From NCBI GenBank assembly GCA_027422505.1, contig JAPQWV010001127.1:1-64000 (forward strand): a DNA stretch of 64,000 bases. The letters run 5' to 3'. Position 1 is the first letter of the stretch, and every line of letters starts with the position of its first letter. The DNA comes from Craterostigma plantagineum. Its lineage: Eukaryota > Streptophyta > Magnoliopsida > Lamiales > Linderniaceae. The notes beneath the pieces were generated by a model. The model made no database searches. It was not told the DNA's origin and was given only the letters and a program-made list of their open reading frames with translations. Both the position numbers and the translations under genes were made by a program. Shown in pieces: positions 21,911 to 32,630 of this stretch.

Positions 21911-23598
21911 CACTAGTACAAAAAGGGTCATAGGCGACGGTTGTTATGGCGTATGGGCGACGGTTTCTCTGCGACGCCAAGTGCCCCGACGTCCATACTA
22001 TGACTATAGGCAACGGTTGTGACCGTTGTATATACTCGACTATCGACGACAGTTGTTGTAACAACCGTCGCCACTACTCGACTATAGGAGACGGTTGTTG
22101 TCAAGAACCATCCCTTATACTCGAGTACGGGCGACGGTTGTTACAACCGTCACTTATTCATGTATTTTGTTATAAATATGTTATTATCTTTTCTATATCT
22201 TAATAAACCCACAATGATCCAATTTCGACCAAACAATTCAATCCAACAATCACCAACAATTCCATCCAACAATCACCAAGAATTCAATCAACAAATTCAT
22301 TAATATATTTCAATATAGATTCAACAATGAATAATGTATAAATAGAGTTCAACACTACATACATGGCATCGAAAATCATTTCTTACTACCTTTTTTTTGC
22401 ATCGCCACTCATATTCATATGGTGCATCACCATTTCTTACTACCGCCGCCTCTAAGCGTGAAGCATTCGTTCATCACTTGCTAATGAATACGATCATAGA
22501 GTTAATATCCGTGATGAAAAAAATGAAATACGCTTTAGGCGCTCACTTCTACTTTAGACTTCTTCACGGTTGTGCTTATCGTCGCTCGTGGTGTGAGGTG
22601 GGTATGCTTCGACCCTTCGGACGGAAACTTAGTCCACACCTTTTTCCTTAGGTCGAATGCCGAAACTTTAAAATCAAGTGATGTCACCAGAGGTGGTCTT
22701 CCCACAACGTTTATAAAATCAAATTCAGAGAAAAGAAAAGAAAAATTGGCAATTATTAATTAAGTGCAAGAGAGACATATATATACTAAATTAGCATGTT
22801 ACATACTTAATTTCGTGTTGTAAATTGAGCATCAATCGTCATTCTTATAATCGATAGCTTTACCTTGATGAAGATAGGAACTACTCCATCATTTTTGAAC
22901 CCCAAAAGCATCGTTGAGCTGGCGAGCGAAAGATTGAGGCCGTTGCCTATGGTGTCGAGTGGCCTAAATTAAGACTTTGTTCCAATTTTGCACAAACTAC
23001 ATCGTTGAGTGACAAAAATAATGATTAACAATCACAATCAACCTCAAAAGCAATCTCACCATGTTCCCAACGCAAATAGAATCAAGAATAACACTTAAAA
23101 CCGACGGATTCGAAAAATCATAAAAGAACCCCAAATTTTACAAATTAGGTTTCAATTTTAGTCGATATTATTGATGTTTTAAGAGGTGCTGTCGTCACTC
23201 CTGGGATGCCACCGGCGGTCAGAGATGGCCGGACGACGTTGATGGGTGGAATAGCCGAAGGTCGCGGTGTTGTATGTGCGTCGAGCATTCGGGCAAATGT
23301 CGAATGGGAGATGCGATTGCTTAAGTAAAGACTATAGGCGACGGTTGTTAACCCGTAACCGTCGCCTATAGTACTAATATACTATAAGTCACGGTTGTGT
23401 ACAACAACCGTCGCCCATAGTCTAAGTATAGGTTACGGTTATTTTTAAACGTCGCATAAATATAGGTGACAGTTATTGTTAAAAACCGTCGCCTATAGTA
23501 TTACTTATTTTAAAAATATTACAAAATCGCCCCCACATACTATAGGGCGCCGTCGCCTGCAATTAGTACCATCGCCCATAACATTTTTTGTACAAGTG
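21911..23598. mobile_element. Non-autonomous CACTA (En/Spm) transposon, 1688 bp
   Basis: Terminal inverted repeats CACTAGTACAAAAAGGG and (reverse complement of the right end) CACTTGTACAAAAAATG are flanked by a TTG duplication at 21908-21910 and 23599-23601. Three-base duplications and CACTA termini define the superfamily. Both subterminal regions (21925-22160 and 23325-23585) hold many copies, in both orientations, of TATAGGCGACGGTTGTT, the kind of array bound by TNPA-type proteins in known CACTA elements. The 1.1-kb middle has no transposase ORF. Confidence 0.92.
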
Positions 23599-23599
23599 T

Positions 23600-23613
23600 T
23601 GGTATCAAAGCCA
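23600..23613 (+). promoter_or_regulatory. Primer-binding site of H, right of the CACTA insertion
   Basis: TGGTATCAAAGCCA, a one-mismatch version of the tRNA-Met type PBS. The first bases coincide with the TTG target-site duplication, so the CACTA landed at the LTR/PBS junction. Confidence 0.75.
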
Positions 23614-23638
23614 ACTTTCCGATTTATTATTAGGCATT

Positions 23639-23970
23639 ATGACAATAACAAGACTGACAGTTAAATTATCCGACATAAATATCAACGTTGCACTATGGAG
23701 TCATTCTCAAAATGGAGGTCATACTCATTAAATATGGTTATGAGTTGGCGATTGAAGGAGACGACAAAGCTATGGAAATGATGATGGAACAATCTAAAGT
23801 AGTAGATAAGAAAGCCAGATTGGAAATATTTGACTCTCGCTTATGATATTTTACAACAACTGATATGGAGACGACGACCAAACACATGTGAGATTCGTTC
23901 AAAGCCTGAATCAGCCTCTTCATCAAGACCGCAAGTCGCAGCCAACCCATGTTCCTCTAGCACGATCTGG
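23639..23970 (+). pseudogene. Gag N-terminus of element H
   Basis: MTITRLTVKLSDININVALW, then after a frameshift MEVILIKYGYELAIEGDD and MEMMMEQSKVVDKKARLEIF. This resembles the start of copia gag (a 'W..KM..ILI' helix followed by an acidic segment). It is truncated by 23970. Confidence 0.5.
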
Positions 23971-24071
23971 GCCTATGTAATCTTCTGAAGAGTTAACACT
24001 CCCAATTACTCCGTCAGTGACCCATTTCGATTAATGTTAGCATGTTACTATAATCAATTGTTTGTCATTGA

Positions 24072-24615
24072 TAGGGATGGCAACGAGCCCGTTATGGGTC
24101 GGGTTTGGCCTGACCCGGGAACTGCCCCGGTATTTTAAGGGGATCCGGGACCCGCCCCGTCCTGCCTCAGCTTTGGACCCGCCCCGCTCCGGGCCACCCG
24201 AACGAACTGGGTCTGGCGCCAGACCCGAAAAGATTTTTTTCTTTTTTTGTTTTCTATTTCGTATTTTAAAAATAGAACAAAACTAGAATTCGATCTCATG
24301 ACCTATATTAACTTAACTAAAGATCTATCCAGTAGGCTACAAAGCTTTTTATTAATAATTCGAACACTTTATATATTTATATATACAATAAAAACAAATT
24401 TAAATATAAAATATATATTGGGTCGGGTCTCGGTCGGGTCTCGGATCAGGTCTCGGGGTAGGTTTAGCAAGACCCGAGACCCGCCTCGGACCCGGCCGGG
24501 TTGAGATTTTTTGGACCGTTACCCGCCACATTACCCGAATAGAAAAAAAAAACCCGATTCATTATGGGCGGGTCTAGGCGGGTCCGGGTCTAGACCCGCC
24601 CCATTGCCATCCCTA
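24072..24615. mobile_element. hAT-type MITE, 544 bp
   Basis: Termini TAGGGATGGCAA and TTGCCATCCCTA are flanked by a perfect 8-bp duplication GTCATTGA (24064-24071 and 24616-24623). Eight-base duplications are typical of hAT. Subterminal regions are rich in GGGTCGGGT / ACCCGCCCC repeats on both sides. No transposase. Confidence 0.92.
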
Positions 24616-24623
24616 GTCATTGA

Positions 24624-25259
24624 CACTCGTAGAGTAATTACTCGTGTATCAAACGACTAGAACTCGTATTCATTACATTGATCCCCCAATTCAATGTATT
24701 CCTGTAACAATCTTCAATTTCCCAAGCGAGCAGTTGACATAACCAATTTTGATCCTCGCCGGCAGATATTTCGTACTCGGGCGCGCCCTACTAGGTCTTA
24801 AGTCTTATGTACGTTGTTCCGGATTTATAGTCTTTGCCGTCCTCCTCTATGATCAGATGAGAATCCAACACTTTGTTGGACATAGACGAGTTTTGTTTAC
24901 TTATGTATTAACGGATGCCAAGGAAAGTTGAAAATCTACAAACAACAAACGAAGCATTGACCGAAAAAAACATTTCATTCACCAAATGTAAAACATAGCT
25001 CAAATAATTTTATAGGTATGCACCCTACGCTAATTATGATCTCGCATGATATTACGAGGGCATTGCCTAGCATTCAACACAACGTCACCTTAGTTTCATA
25101 TTTCGCTTAAGTTTAATTTGAACCTCATTACCATTGATAAAACGATATCATTCCGTGATTTCGGACGAAATTAGTTATCGAGGAGTTCAAGTACCGTCGA
25201 GCTGATGACCTTCGTCATGAGAGTCGTATGTCGTGTCACCTAACACACGAATCCAATAT
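24624..25259. other. Unassigned sequence
   Basis: No coding, RNA or repeat structure recognised. One 60-codon frame (24749-24931) shows no family features. Confidence 0.5.
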
Positions 25260-25266
25260 TATACAA

Positions 25267-25637
25267 TTTGGGTGTAAACGAGTCGAGCCGAGCCTAACCA
25301 TGGCCGAGCTCGAGTTCGAATCGACATGAGCTCGATTAAAAAATGTTAAAGCTCGGCCTTACTCGACTCGATAAGCTTAGTGTAGTGTAATGCAAGGTAT
25401 TTGAGCTCGTGTTCGGCTCGAGCTCGATCTAGGTATATATTATTAAATAAAATACGTATTTTAGTTTAGAATATTAAGTATTAATATGCTAAATTGTTGG
25501 CTCGATAAGGGTCTGACGGGCTACTAGCCCAGATATGATGGGCTCGAAGCTCGGCTCGATTGCTAACAAGCCAGCTCGAGCTTGATTTTGACAGAATTTG
25601 AATCAAGCTTTGACCGCTCGGCTTGTTTGCACTCCTA
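25267..25637. mobile_element. MITE with GAGC-rich inverted termini, about 370 bp
   Basis: The left end GGGTGTAAACGAGTCGAGCC and the complement of the right end GGAGTGCAAACAAGCCGAGC are degenerate inverted repeats. Flanks TTATACAAT and TTAGACAAT match at 8 of 9 positions, in keeping with an old hAT-like insertion. Interior is filled with GCTCGAGCTCG-type text and an AT-rich centre. Confidence 0.75.
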
Positions 25638-25883
25638 TTAGACAATATAACAAAAACAAAAGTGCGTTTCTATTCGTACCACATCCCAAGCCCTCCCTCA
25701 TCTACGTCTATCCACAGTCACCGAAAGTCGGTTTCAATCCACGTAACATAAATTAGCCACATAATTAAAATAGACAATTTGTCTTCATCATAATCATTAG
25801 GAACAAAAACAAACTATAGCCTCTAACAATAGGTTTATTATCTGGACACTCCTTCCTACGTTTACTCAAGTAATTAAACATAA

Positions 25884-28800
25884 GGGTTAATTAAACTTTC
25901 AGACCCTACTAACATATTTGTCTTTGGGTTCAGGCCCCATTAGAGTTTAGTTTAGGATAAAGGACCTGCTTTTCGAAAAATTCAGAGAAAATACCCAAAC
26001 CGTGTAATAAGACATATTGCCCCTTCACTGTTGCAAAAATTTACAAGTATATGCCATCATCTCTCCCCACAAGCGATGCATCGATCAAAACAAGATTTCA
26101 CGTTCAGACCCGAACAGATTTCCGCGATTGTGATTGTATAAGGTGAAATTATCGTTAATTTGATCGTAAGTGTTGATAAGTTTCGGATATGAGTAACGTT
26201 AGTTGTGAGAAAATAAATGTTGCCCGTATAGCAGAAAATACCACGTTTCTTTTAGTAAATAACAAATGACGCCGCAGAAGTAACACATCATTCAAAGACA
26301 ATACCGCTTCCTACAATAACACTTTCCTTACACTCAAGTGGTTGAAAGAAAAAATGTTCCAAATTCGACCCAATCTCGACGTTTCTAACTTTAAAAAGTT
26401 TATCGGCTTCGATTTTTCATGGGTCTTCATAATCAAATGGAATTTCGAAGTTCATAAAGCATGAACGCTTCAAACACAATTCGGAATTTGTTTAATACGG
26501 TGCATCTCGACTTTAATGACCGGATAATGTAAAGTTCGACACAATTTCATCATGGGCCTTAGTTATCGACGACAATTATTGATGTTAATCATGGAATAAC
26601 GAAAACCTTTGATGAGATCTTAGCGATAAATATTCGCTAATTAAAATGGTTACTGGATACACTTCATGCTTCCTGGGTAACAGTTCATGTAAAATAATAC
26701 CATATGTCTTGAAGTTTATAACAATTATTTCTGCAAAACGAACATGTAACGAGAAATAATAACGACTCATCACCAGTAAATAACATATGTAGTACCCAAG
26801 TAAAGGCAAAGAGGAATGGATTGTAAAATATTGGAAACACCCAAATAAAATTGAAACTGCTGGAATCTCCGACGTAAAGGACACAATAAGGTTAAATCGA
26901 TGTCAATCTCTCATGTAACCAACGAAAAAAATCTGAAATTTATCATGGAATAATGTGATTAATACAATTCAAAATTTCGTTGGAAAACATGTGAAGTCTC
27001 GACTTTAATGAACTAATAAGGTAGATTCGACTAAGTTTGATCGCGAGTCATTTTAATTGAATGAGATCATTAATGTTTATAATGGAATAACGAAGAATTT
27101 TGCTGGGACCAAATATTGGAACGTATGTCAATTAGAAAGCTGGTTGGTAACACTTGCTTTATTATGAGTAACAATTCACGCATTCTGGGTAACACATCAT
27201 TAAGAACATTCTAGAAGGTTCTGGATTATCAAAGATAGTAAAATTACAATAACTTAATATTACCACATTGCCTGCAAATAATACCACATGTCTGATAAAA
27301 ATAACAATATTAACAAAGCTTACATCACATTTGTAGCTACAAGTACTACAAAATAGCTAATCAATATCACCTTACTATTTCTATTAATTTCGTTCATAAG
27401 TTCATTTCGTTCGGATGTATAAGATTGACATTCATGGAAATAGATGATATGATGAAGCTAAATCACAAAATTTCTTTAAAAGACACGTTTTGCAAATGTT
27501 GATATCAATATGTGAAAGTTGAGACAAAAAATAATGTAAATATATAGCCCTTCCTTCACAACATATAATAGTATCCCTTTTAATGAGACATTATCGTTAT
27601 GAATTCCGTCACAAACGTATTCAAAGTTCAAAATTAAAGCACGAACAACATTTAGTGGACCATAAACTCAAAATTTGAGACCCCCAAACCCTAAAAATCG
27701 AAAGAATTGGATTTGAGAACGAACTTAAAGTAATGCGTTACGAAGAACCTATTACCAGTACCAGATTGGCCGCATGTAATACAACATGTTCGCTAGAAAA
27801 TAAAAATACAAACCTACTAATAACACTTTTACAGATAGTGATACCACATAATAGGTTTCCACATTACTATTTCGATTAATTTCGTTCATAAATGCACATT
27901 GTTCGAATGTACAAGATTAACATCTTGTAAAAGTATGATTTGATGCATTTATCACACCAAATAATTTTAAAAGCTACATTGTTCGATGAAGGTGGATGAT
28001 AGTGAATGTTTGAGGTCAATAGTTATGTAAACTTATAAGACTTCATAGCAAAACATAGACTATTATCTTGTTCATTGAAACATAACATATGAATTTCAGC
28101 ACGAATGCCATCAAAATTCAAAATTAAACCACAACTATCATTTTATATGTTGTAAATCATGAAACCTTAAGGTTAACCCTGAAACATTAAACCTTAATGT
28201 CCATAAACATAACCTTGGTGCGACAACTACAGCAATTTGTAACACATAAACAACTTTTAGTACCATATTTAACTAGTGCATAACAGTTACATAGTTATTA
28301 GTAACACATTTGCATTGATTTAGCAATCCCGCCCAAAATCCCATTCGTGGCATAACTCCCGCCCAATTAACCCAATCAATCCACAAATCCCGCCCAAAAT
28401 TTAGCAAGTATAGTAAATCCATCCAAATCCATCCACAACCAATATCTCGTCCAAAATTTATCGAGTTCTGCTAAAAAAACATATCCATACTTATGAAAAA
28501 CAAAAGCAGATCATAATATACCACTTTAGATATTCCAAGTAAAGCCACGATTTTATGTACTAACAGTTCTATGCCTAATTATCGAAACAGGTTTGCTAAA
28601 ACAATACTCAATACTTATGAAAACAGTAGAATGACATAATATGCCACTTCAGATATACCAAGTAACGCTTCAATTTCAGGTAGTAACAGTTCAATCCAAA
28701 ACTTAACGAAACAGGTCTGATAAAAAAAATACCACATCAATACTTACAAAAAACAAAAATACATCATTATATACCATTTTAGACAATCCAAGTAACGCTT

Positions 28801-29772
28801 CTATTTCATGTAGTAACAGTTCGATGTCAAAATTTATCGAAACATGTATGTTAAACAAAATCCCCCATCAATACCTATGAAAAAAAAATTAGGTACCAAT
28901 TATCGACGAAGAAGTCGATTATGAGTTACCCCTTATATCATGACCCACTTTGTTCTTAGTACCATATGTTGGACAAAAAACACAACATCTATACTTATAA
29001 ACAAAACGAAGTCAGAAGATACCACTATGTCGGACAAATAATATCGTTTACGAGTAATGGAGTAACGTATCTTGATACTAACGTTAAGACGTAACCTAGT
29101 AACAATAATGCATGAAATAGTAACACGTATTCCAGATGAATCGATGCATGCCATACGACCTGCTTCACACAACGTACATTTTAGAAGTGATAAGGTGACG
29201 ATTGTTTCAAAATTCACAGAGCCTATGAAATGCCCAAACTATGGGTACTCGAATACTTAGCTGCAATTGCTGTGAAAATCTAGTTCGATTTGGCCAGATT
29301 TTTCTCGAATTTGAACCCATATAAAAATTCATTACAACTCTTACATCGTACTTCGTCAATACTAGAATAAATCCTACGTGACACGCCGAAATTGATTGGT
29401 TGATGGGCAGTCTATTGTGCTCGATTCATTGTGAAAAATAGGTTTCGATTATCCGAAGAAATAAATATAAATCTGTTAAAAACATTTTACTATCGATAAG
29501 TAACATATTATCAGTTTAAAGTAACGCTTATGATTTTTTTCGATAACAAGTCGTTGTATCTCTGTAACATAAACTTGGAGTCGAATACCCCTTCAGAGAA
29601 CACTTTATGAAGGGCATTTTAGTCAAAACGTAGTTTGGGCCTCTTTAGCTTTGATTTTTTTAAAAAAAAGTCCTTAAAACTAAATAAATATCTGACAGGA
29701 CAAAAAATATTCTGACCAGGCAAAAGGACTAAGTTCAAAATTTTGGGGGCCTAATAAACACAAATTGTCCCC
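25884..29772. mobile_element. MULE-like non-autonomous element with degenerate long TIRs
   Basis: The first and last 150 bp are imperfect inverted matches: GGG-TTAATT start, CAGGCCCC, GGATAAAGGACC, ACCCAAACC, ATTGCCCCTTCA on the left; GGGGACAATT, TAGGCCCCC, TTTTAAGGAC, GCCCAAACT, AATGCCCTTCA in the complement of the right. The interior has no transposase but repeats phrases such as ATGGAATAACGAA (26589, 27085) and TAACAGTTC. No clear target-site duplication was found, so the class is tentative. Confidence 0.45.
28470..28905. repeat. About 125-bp tandem repeat, 3.4 copies
   Basis: Units start near 28470, 28595, 28719 and 28849. Shared landmarks are AATACTTA-GAAAA, CCACTTTAGATAT, CCAAGTAACGCTTC, TAGTAACAGTTC and ATCGAAACA. 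The last copy is partial. It sits in the right half of the MULE-like unit. Confidence 0.8.
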
Positions 29773-30033
29773 AAGCACAAATCAATAAATAATTCTCACA
29801 AACTTCGAAAGTAGTAGTTGTAGTACAACTTAAGCAACTTTAGATAATAATTATTATCACCAAATCTATGTATGTCAGAGTATTAAATGCATGCCTCGTC
29901 TTAGATTAGTAGTTTATAGCCCCGATTGTTCGTTGCTTCGTTGCTTTCCTTTGCTAAGCTCTCTTTGTTAATATTCTAGGCAGCCTCCAATCTCTGGGAA
30001 AGAACGCCAAGTGTTCGACGAGATGCCTGAGAG
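29773..30033 (+). promoter_or_regulatory. Upstream region of the PTST-family gene
   Basis: 261 bp between the MULE-like end and the start codon; presumed promoter and 5' UTR. No confident TATA assignment. The TE end therefore lies within the proximal promoter. Confidence 0.35.
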
Positions 30034-32375
30034 ATGGTCTCAATCAGCATCACCGCCGTACAAAGCTACGCTCACATTCCAAATGCCCACAACAATTCAA
30101 TCCTCGCTGTAACTTACCTCGTTGCTTCTTCAAATCTCGCTCTTAATCCCCCCAAAGGTCTTTCAAATTACAAGAAAGCTACTAAGAGGCGCTTTAGATT
30201 CGTAGAGGTCGATAAAGCTTGCGACTCTAACAGCAGGATTGATGGTTCGATGTGTTGCTCCTGTAAAAATAGCGAGGAAGACGCTGAATTGGAGGCTGAG
30301 ATACTTGAATACATGTCGAAATCGGACAAACCCACTATGTTTCCCACGAGGGAGGAGTTGTTGAGAAGTGGGAGGTTGGACTTGGTGGAGGCTATAAAGA
30401 AGAGGGGTGGGTGGTATAGCCTTGGTTGGGACAATGAAGATGACGATAAGGCTATCCACGGCGAAGCAAGATTGAATCTTGATGTTCGAGAGTTTGATAA
30501 GAGAGTTGAGGGTGGTAGAGAGGGTGCTGTTTTGGGGAAGCATACGATGATGTCTTGGATAAGTGGGGTGAAGACGACGGCTTCATCTCTGAAGTGAATG
30601 GGAGCGCTGAAACTTTGGATTCATTGTGAGGTTCTAGCCTAGATGCTTCTAATGTCTTATTATAACTCTGTGCGTAGACGAATTGGTTCTTGTCTTTTGG
30701 CTTGAGGTTGCTTAGCCTCAAAGATGGCATCACTTGAGACTGTCTTTGATTTTATAATTTTTGTTCATCTCAATGATTATAATCAAGTTAATGCTGGGTA
30801 GCTTAAACTTTGAGATTACAAATTCTCAGCTTTATTATGGTTTGGTTGGTGCTGATCTTTTGGGAAGCAACATTTTTACCTGTTTATCCATCATGTATCA
30901 GGGAAAGTAATAGTGATGAAGAAAGTGGGATTAAGGGCATATTGACTAGACTGGAGAAGCAGCGGAATAGCGATTTTGGAATCAATTTGGAGAAAGGTGG
31001 ACATGAATTGCATACCAAAAGCAAAGATGGTGCAGATGTTAGATACTTCGAGACATTTTCTGGTACTGTTAGGCTTGATTTTCTGAATACTTTCAAAGTG
31101 ATCTACTCGATATGGCTTTGGCCACTCCTCTAAATGCCTCTATTTTTTACCACGAAGGTGCATTAAACTCCTCCAACGGAAAATTTGGCCCAAAAACCGA
31201 ACCTGAGAATTGGAGAAATTGGAGCAATCACCGAGCAGGATTCCAAGAAAAAGAGTTCGAAGGCAATCAGATTTTCTCCATAAGCGTTTCTCACATTTCT
31301 TTTATGGTTTTGGATTTTGGCTTCTCATACTCTATACCTTCGTCAAACATGCAGCTGCAGAGATTTATTTCCCCAAAAGTGGATTGGAACACAACAGAGA
31401 AACTTACGTAGATGAAACTTTGTGCACCGAAGAAAGTGTTGGATCTTTAGATAGGTTAGAAGATATAAATCACGGTCAAATACGAGCTTGCCTTCAGCAT
31501 CTCGAACTCGAGCTTAACTCAGCACTTCATTCCTTGAAATCGAAAAGGGATGAGAAAACATTGACTGAGGTTTGTTTGTATCATCTTTATATTTTCTTTT
31601 CTTGGTGTCAAACCTTATACACTCATTCAGTGTTTTTATGTCTCAGGTAAGTAAAAGCCCGGATGATTTCCATAAGCTCTCTGATGCATGGGAATTCCAA
31701 GAGAATGAGATCATGGGTGCCCATGAAAGGTTACGGTCAATAAAAGCCAAACTTGCCGTAATAGAAGGGAAAATGGCATTAGCAATCATGTACGTCGATT
31801 CCTCACAATAAATCGATGCTGTCTAATCTTTTACCAACTCTTGTTATTCAATCAACCTAATTGTACTTTCTTTTACTCTTCAGTGATGCTCAAAAACTAG
31901 CGGAAGGTAAGCAGAAGAGGATAGACAGTGCCCGTAAAGCCTTGCAGCTTCTTCGAACAACCGGCGTGGTTTGGCCTAACTCAGCTTCCGAGGTTTTTTT
32001 AGCTGGCTCCTTTGATGGATGGACAACTCAGGTCAGAACCAATATTAAATCTTGATCGAATTTAACTGAAAGTAATGCGATCATCAATCAATTATTCGTA
32101 GTCAAACAAGTTTTCTTAACCAACTAACCTTCAGAGAAAGATGGAGAAATCAAAGACTGGAATATTTTCTGTGTCACTGAAGCTTTATCCTGGCAAATAT
32201 GAGGTGGGCTTGTATCACTTTCCTTGATTAATACATATATAACTTTCAATGGTCTCATTCTGTAACTTCAATTCACCAGATCAAGTTCATTGTTGATGGT
32301 ATATGGAAAATCGATCCTCTTCGCCCCGTCGTTTACAATAATGGGTACGAAAACAACCTCCTTATTGTCACATAA
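30034..32375 (+). CDS. PTST/FLO6-family protein (PTST homolog 2/3-like), chloroplastic, CBM48
   Basis: Six exons are inferred with GT-AG borders: 30034-30625, 30902-31569, 31647-31789, 31884-32031, 32135-32203, 32280-32375. The start has a Ser/Ala-rich transit-peptide-like N-terminus. Residues about 85-130 hold LEAEILEYMSKSDKPTMFPT and SGRLDLVEAIKKRGGWYSLG, a PTST2/3 signature. The middle is helical (coiled coil around 31470-31780) and the C-terminus is a CBM48 (FLAGSFDGWTTQ, LYPGKYEIKFIVDGIWKIDP, NGYENNLLIVT). In Arabidopsis and rice such proteins bind glucan and work with starch synthase 4 in granule initiation. Three one-base homopolymer contractions (about 30535, 31097, 31275) break the frame; adding three bases gives 1719 nt, about 572 residues, the usual size. 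I cannot separate PTST2 from PTST3. Confidence 0.88.
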
Positions 32376-32630
32376 ACGTTCGTGGGATGCTACTACAGAG
32401 ATTGAAAGATCGATCAACAGCTACGTCTTCACACGCTGGAGATATTTAAGAATCAGGGTAATGCCAGGCATTTACACTTTTGTATTTTGAGATGTAAGCT
32501 TAGAGTTTCAGTGGTGTTTTAGGTTGGATCATATATCATCATAACCTTTGTTCCCACGATGAAAGCAAACATTGTGCGTCTCTGATATTAAAACTTGTGA
32601 AATATATTACAATGTTGTGTGAGTGAATAA

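Larger units (their letters stand above)
21644..23970 (+). mobile_element. Element H: copia fragment split by a CACTA element
   Basis: 21644-21907 looks like the 3' half of an LTR ending ATAATAACA. The primer-binding site TGGTATCAAAGCC would follow, but is interrupted by the CACTA insertion and resumes at 23600. After the PBS an ATG at 23639 opens a gag-like start (MTITRLTVKLSDIN, then MEVILIKYGYELAIEGDD in a shifted frame). Confidence 0.6.

Noticed and set aside
21925..22160. Repeated hairpin-like units resembling a CRISPR array
   Set aside because: Units occur in both orientations without uniform spacers and lie inside CACTA terminal repeats with a TTG duplication; this is plant DNA.
30163..30733. 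Minus-strand ORFs overlapping exon 1 of the PTST-family gene
   Set aside because: Shadows of the real coding strand; no family features.
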